From NCBI GenBank assembly GCA_016716965.1, contig JADJUP010000049.1, positions 1 through 28,957 of the forward strand: a stretch of 28,957 bases of DNA, in the 5' to 3' direction. A program made the translations under genes and the position numbers. The number at the start of each line of letters is the position of its first letter. The first letter of the stretch is position 1. The notes below the pieces were generated by a model that saw only the letters and a list, made by a program, of their open reading frames with translations, was not told the DNA's origin and searched no databases. This DNA is from Sulfuritalea sp. GTDB taxonomy: Bacteria; Pseudomonadota; Gammaproteobacteria; Burkholderiales; Rhodocyclaceae. Positions 27,853-28,957 of this stretch are shown here, in pieces.

Positions 27853-28897
27853 TCAGGAGCCCATCATCAAGCGCGATGCCCGCTGTGAGCACACACCGGT
27901 CGATCATCGCCTCCCGCAAGCGGCCACCGCTGGCAAGGCGGGATGTCCGTGGCGAAGCGCGTGAAGGTGAAGGGCGCACCCAGTCCGCATCGAGCATCAC
28001 GGGAGAAGCGTCTAGTATGGTATCTGTCAACATGGCAGAGTACGCGCAGGCACGAGAGGATGGCAGACATGGGTTACCCAGTTCCGGAAACTCGTCGCGA
28101 GCGCTGCCAGTGCGGACAAACGCATGGGTGGATTACACTCATCATGGCTCACCGGCCAACTTACGCTTTACGCCCTGGAATCGGCGGAGGTGAAACGGCG
28201 CGTGGTATCTAGTGTGCCGACGCCAGGCCAGCCACGCAATTCCCGGAAACCGCGCAGTAATGACCGCCTCCTCCTCCGCGACTTCGACGGCGAACGGCAG
28301 GCAGCGGCGCATCCTTGCGATTACCTTCTACTACCCGTTCATCGACACTGACGCGGTGGGCGAGGAATTGACGCTCACGACCGCCACCATTCCCGGTATG
28401 CGAGCGGGCGCGTGATGGCGGTCGCTCAGTCGGCGGTTTCAGCCATCGGCACTCTTCACCTTCAACTACACGAATCCGTGACGGTGATCCCAAGACGTCC
28501 CCGGCAAACCGCACGTTCGTCGGCTGGCGGCGGGCAATTGGTGGGGAGTGGGCGGCGCGGGCGCATCGTATTACTCCGTTTCTCGATCTCGCTGCCGGCA
28601 TACAGGTGTTCAATCCATCGAAAGCGTAACGATGAGCGTGGCGGGGCGGACCTATGGCGCTGGGTTATCGTGCAGCCACTGTTGACCGCACACGTCCAGC
28701 AGGAATGTCGAAGGACTACGACGGGCAACCTGGAAAGCTACGGCGCGGCATCGGAGTTACAAGCCTGCTGATCCACTACCAACCTCCCCAAGATCATTGA
28801 TGGTGCTGTCCTCGCGATACTCGGATGCGGGTTCTCAGGATCTCTGGCGAGTTCAACCTGGTAGGGATACGAAACAATCTGGAAACTGAGGCGCAAC
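27853..28897 (+). other. Frame-scrambled stretch with coding fragments
   Basis: No intact gene can be supported over these 1,045 bases. Protein-like pieces appear in different plus frames. One is YPVPETRRERCQCGQTHGW at about 28073-28129. Another is RTFVGWRRAIGGEWAARAH, running to ITPFLDLAAGIQVFNPSKA with a TAA at 28627-28629. A third is a new start at ATG 28632 (MSVAGRTYGA). Given the state of 24985-27726, these are probably genes cut by indels rather than non-coding DNA. No tRNA, repeat or terminator was seen. Confidence 0.4.
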
Positions 28898-28957
28898 ATG
28901 GGATTTACGTCACACGACGATTTGCTTACTAAGATTACCGTCGATGGGCAGTCGGTT
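28898..28957 (+). CDS. Start of a phage structural gene (partial)
   Basis: ATG 28898 has GAGGCG about 6 nt upstream and opens MGFTSHDDLLTKITVDGQSV to the window edge. The opening MxFTSHDDL with a following short strand is the recognisable N-terminus of a common phage structural protein that sits in the same gene neighbourhood as the families at 26887 and 27291. Only 20 codons are present, so the rest of the product cannot be judged. Confidence 0.6.
   Translation, partial: MGFTSHDDLLTKITVDGQSV

Noticed and set aside
1..28957. CRISPR arrays, insertion sequences or integrase/attachment sites
   Set aside because: No spaced direct repeats, transposase, recombinase or att-like duplication was seen in the window.

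Overview
The window is a stretch of a tailed double-stranded DNA bacteriophage genome (Caudoviricetes-like), seen either as a virus contig or as a prophage interior. The evidence is a large terminase, a portal protein, a scaffold-like protein and a major capsid protein in the usual order, plus several small Cys-rich phage proteins and a tail/fibre cluster. No bacterial housekeeping gene, rRNA or tRNA is visible. Coding third positions are GC-rich in most genes, and starts include many TTG and GTG codons and one probable CTG. The host cannot be named from the sequence. No tail-tube or tape-measure gene is recognisable, and very large virion-type proteins sit between portal and scaffold, so a short-tailed virion is possible but unproven.

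Layout. 1-1631: end of an unknown gene, a minus-strand Cys-rich protein, a cytosine-5 DNA methyltransferase that appears to start at CTG, and a 47-aa protein. 1615-4266: large terminase whose Walker A loop is split by a 371-aa LAGLIDADG intein of the class 3 (W/C/T) type; the downstream extein is broken by two frame changes. 4275-5151: small zinc-motif proteins and a strong GC palindrome. 5052-8366: portal and two accessory genes, the second with an in-frame amber codon. 8368-16797: a 1036-aa Pro/Thr/Ser-rich protein and a giant gene of about 1770 codons, interrupted by frame changes, that resembles phage ejection or large polyvalent proteins. 16787-16906: a 39-aa membrane protein on the minus strand. 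17009-20566: scaffold, major capsid protein and two unknown genes. 20690-26401: beta-rich structural, head-decoration or fibre-type genes, including a tandem pair of likely paralogues and a less GC-rich gene at 23352-24416. 26437-28957: small genes, then a region where recognisable phage proteins are chopped by frequent single-base frame changes.

Regulation. Three gene blocks (scaffold, the gene at 19056, the gene at 20690) are preceded by the same arrangement: an extended -10 box TGNTACA(A/C)T, then 9-14 nt later a short perfect stem-loop, then a Shine-Dalgarno and start. Two of these lie directly behind rho-independent-type terminators. I read this as a repeated transcription restart unit with a 5' leader hairpin.

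Caution. Frame breaks occur in the terminase (about 2915 and 3310), the giant gene (about 12275, 12345, 12875) and then very densely after about 24985. The density at the 3' end suggests uncorrected sequencing or assembly indels rather than biology, so proteins after 24985 should be treated as reconstructions.
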